A DNA stretch of 64,000 nt from Paraburkholderia caballeronis (GTDB lineage Bacteria > Pseudomonadota > Gammaproteobacteria > Burkholderiales > Burkholderiaceae): assembly GCF_900104845.1 (NCBI RefSeq), contig NZ_FNSR01000001.1, forward strand, positions 1,116,001 through 1,180,000, in the 5' to 3' direction. Position numbers and translations under genes: made by a program. A model generated the notes under the pieces. The model saw only the letters and a list, made by a program, of their open reading frames with translations. It ran no database searches and was not told where the DNA came from. Positions 62,989-64,000 of the stretch are shown here, piece after piece; within the stretch, counting starts at the first letter, position 1; each line of letters starts with the position of its first letter.

Positions 62989-64000
62989 ATGGCCAAAGCT
63001 CCCTATTCCGCGCACGCGCAGGCTCTGCCTCACCGCATGTCGCGTCTCTTTACCGAAATCCGCTGGATTCTGCAGGTCGCGCTGTGCGTGTTCCTCGTGA
63101 TGGCGCTCATCAGCTACAGCCGGCGCGATCCGAGCTGGACGCACGCCGCGCAGGTCGATCACATCTCGAACTGGGCGGGCCGCGTCGGCGCGTGGACGTC
63201 GGACATCCTGCTGCTGCTGTTCGGCCTGTCCGCGTACTGGTGGGTCGTGCTGCTCGCGCGGCGGATCTCCGCGAACTACCGGCGCATCACGAACCAGGAC
63301 ACGCTCGACGACGCCGGTGAAGATGCGCCGCGCGACCACGGCTGGATCGCGGAGGCGTTCGCGTTCGTGCTGGTGCTGCTCGCGAGCAACGGGATCGAGG
63401 CGCTGCGGATGTGGTCGCTGAAGGTGCAATTGCCGCGCGCGCCGGGCGGCGTGATCGGCGAGGCGGTCGCGCGCGGCGTGTCGCATGCGCTCGGTTTTAC
63501 CGGCGGCACGCTCGCGCTCCTGCTCGCGCTCGCGATCGGGCTGTCGCTGTATTTCCGCTTTTCGTGGCTGTCGGTTGCGGAGCGGGTCGGCGAAGGCATC
63601 ATTTCGGCCGTCACGTTCGCGAAGCTGCGCCGCGAGGCGGGCCGCGACCGCAAGCTCGGCGAGGCCGCCGCGGTCACGCGCGAGGGCAAGGTCGAGCGTG
63701 GCCGCGTGAAGATCGAGGAACACGAGCCGGTGACGATCGTGCCGCCGGTGCTGACGCCGCAGCGCTCGGAGCGCGTCGAGAAGGAGCGCCAGGTGCCGCT
63801 CTTCACCGACCTGCCGGGCGACTCGACGCTGCCGCCGATCGCGCTGCTCGATCCGGCGCCCGCGGCGCAGGAGACGATTTCCGCCGACGCGCTCGAATTC
63901 ACGTCGCGCCTGATCGAGAAGAAGCTGAAGGACTTCGGCGTCGACGTCGCGGTGATCGCCGCGTATCCGGGGCCGGTCGTCACGCGCTACGAGATCGAGC
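62989..64000 (+). CDS. ftsK: FtsK DNA translocase (3' end beyond window)
   Basis: 337 codons present. N-terminal membrane domain with four helices (WILQVALCVFLVMALISY, ILLLLFGLSAYWWVVLLAR, EAFAFVLVLLASNGIEALRM, LALLLALAIGLSLYF), then the linker and the start of the alpha domain (LEFTSRLIEKKLKDFGVDVAVIAAYPGPVVTRYEIE). The motor and gamma domains lie outside. It links division with chromosome dimer resolution. Start MAKAPYSAHAQ. Confidence 0.93.
   Translation, partial: MAKAPYSAHAQALPHRMSRLFTEIRWILQVALCVFLVMALISYSRRDPSWTHAAQVDHISNWAGRVGAWTSDILLLLFGLSAYWWVVLLARRISANYRRITNQDTLDDAGEDAPRDHGWIAEAFAFVLVLLASNGIEALRMWSLKVQLPRAPGGVIGEAVARGVSHALGFTGGTLALLLALAIGLSLYFRFSWLSVAERVGEGIISAVTFAKLRREAGRDRKLGEAAAVTREGKVERGRVKIEEHEPVTIVPPVLTPQRSERVEKERQVPLFTDLPGDSTLPPIALLDPAPAAQETISADALEFTSRLIEKKLKDFGVDVAVIAAYPGPVVTRYEIE

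Overview
The window is about 63-66% G+C with long, dense coding regions and reads as a chromosome segment of a Burkholderia-type betaproteobacterium (Burkholderia/Paraburkholderia/Caballeronia; species not determinable here). The clearest signs are the glucokinase/HexR-type regulator fusion next to pgl and zwf, a ribBA product whose C-terminal half has lost its catalytic cysteines, the ribH-nusB pair, and the mix of poxB, Tat/lipobox proteins and Bcr/CflA transporters.

Layout. 1-9950: end of a branched-chain amino-acid ABC ATPase (livF), an argD-ypeA operon preceded by a possible arginine-codon leader peptide and attenuator, an AscD-type flavin/2Fe-2S reductase, an SDR protein, a small membrane protein, rsuA, poxB, a tartrate/D-malate dehydrogenase and an FlxA-like protein. 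10133-20702: a 10.6 kb integrated element in the 3' end of tRNA-Leu(CAA). It carries a P4-type tyrosine integrase, a serine recombinase, an AlpA-like regulator, a series of overlapping small genes of unknown function, a 954-residue PriCT/Toprim/DUF927 primase-helicase, two separated iteron clusters and a candidate C4/CI-like antisense RNA. It has no capsid, portal, terminase or conjugation gene, so a P4-like phage satellite is the best reading. 20770-30920: hemN, a YkgJ-type protein, a DUF1439 lipoprotein, uppP, trmB, tRNA-Gly(CCC), yggT-type, DUF2520 and LysE-type genes and several small proteins. 30991-35646: ubiD, a lytic transglycosylase, an aminotransferase. 35777-48222: nusB-ribH-ribBA and ribE-ribD-hemL, separated by about 7 kb holding a HigBA toxin-antitoxin, a TPR-OGT glycosyltransferase coupled to a TPR/ATP-grasp-like protein, a serC paralogue and a secreted hydrolase. 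48644-59880: an EVE-like protein, an MFS exporter, and the glucose module zwf-pgl-glk/hexR divergent from a glucose ABC transporter, with a perfect 19-bp palindrome covering both -10 boxes. 59975-64000: TRIC-type channel, Smr-domain protein, trxB and the start of ftsK.

How the parts work together. The glucose transporter imports sugar, the glucokinase half of the fusion, Zwf and Pgl feed it into the Entner-Doudoroff/pentose phosphate route, and the RpiR-type half of the same fusion is the natural candidate to bind the operator between the two divergent units. In the element, integrase arm sites overlap the int start, the antisense RNA lies just upstream of the replication operon it could silence, and iterons at both ends of the replication block resemble the ori/crr arrangement of P4.

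Limits: everything is from reading the sequence; families were assigned from motifs and remembered homologues, and no database search or RNA folding was run.
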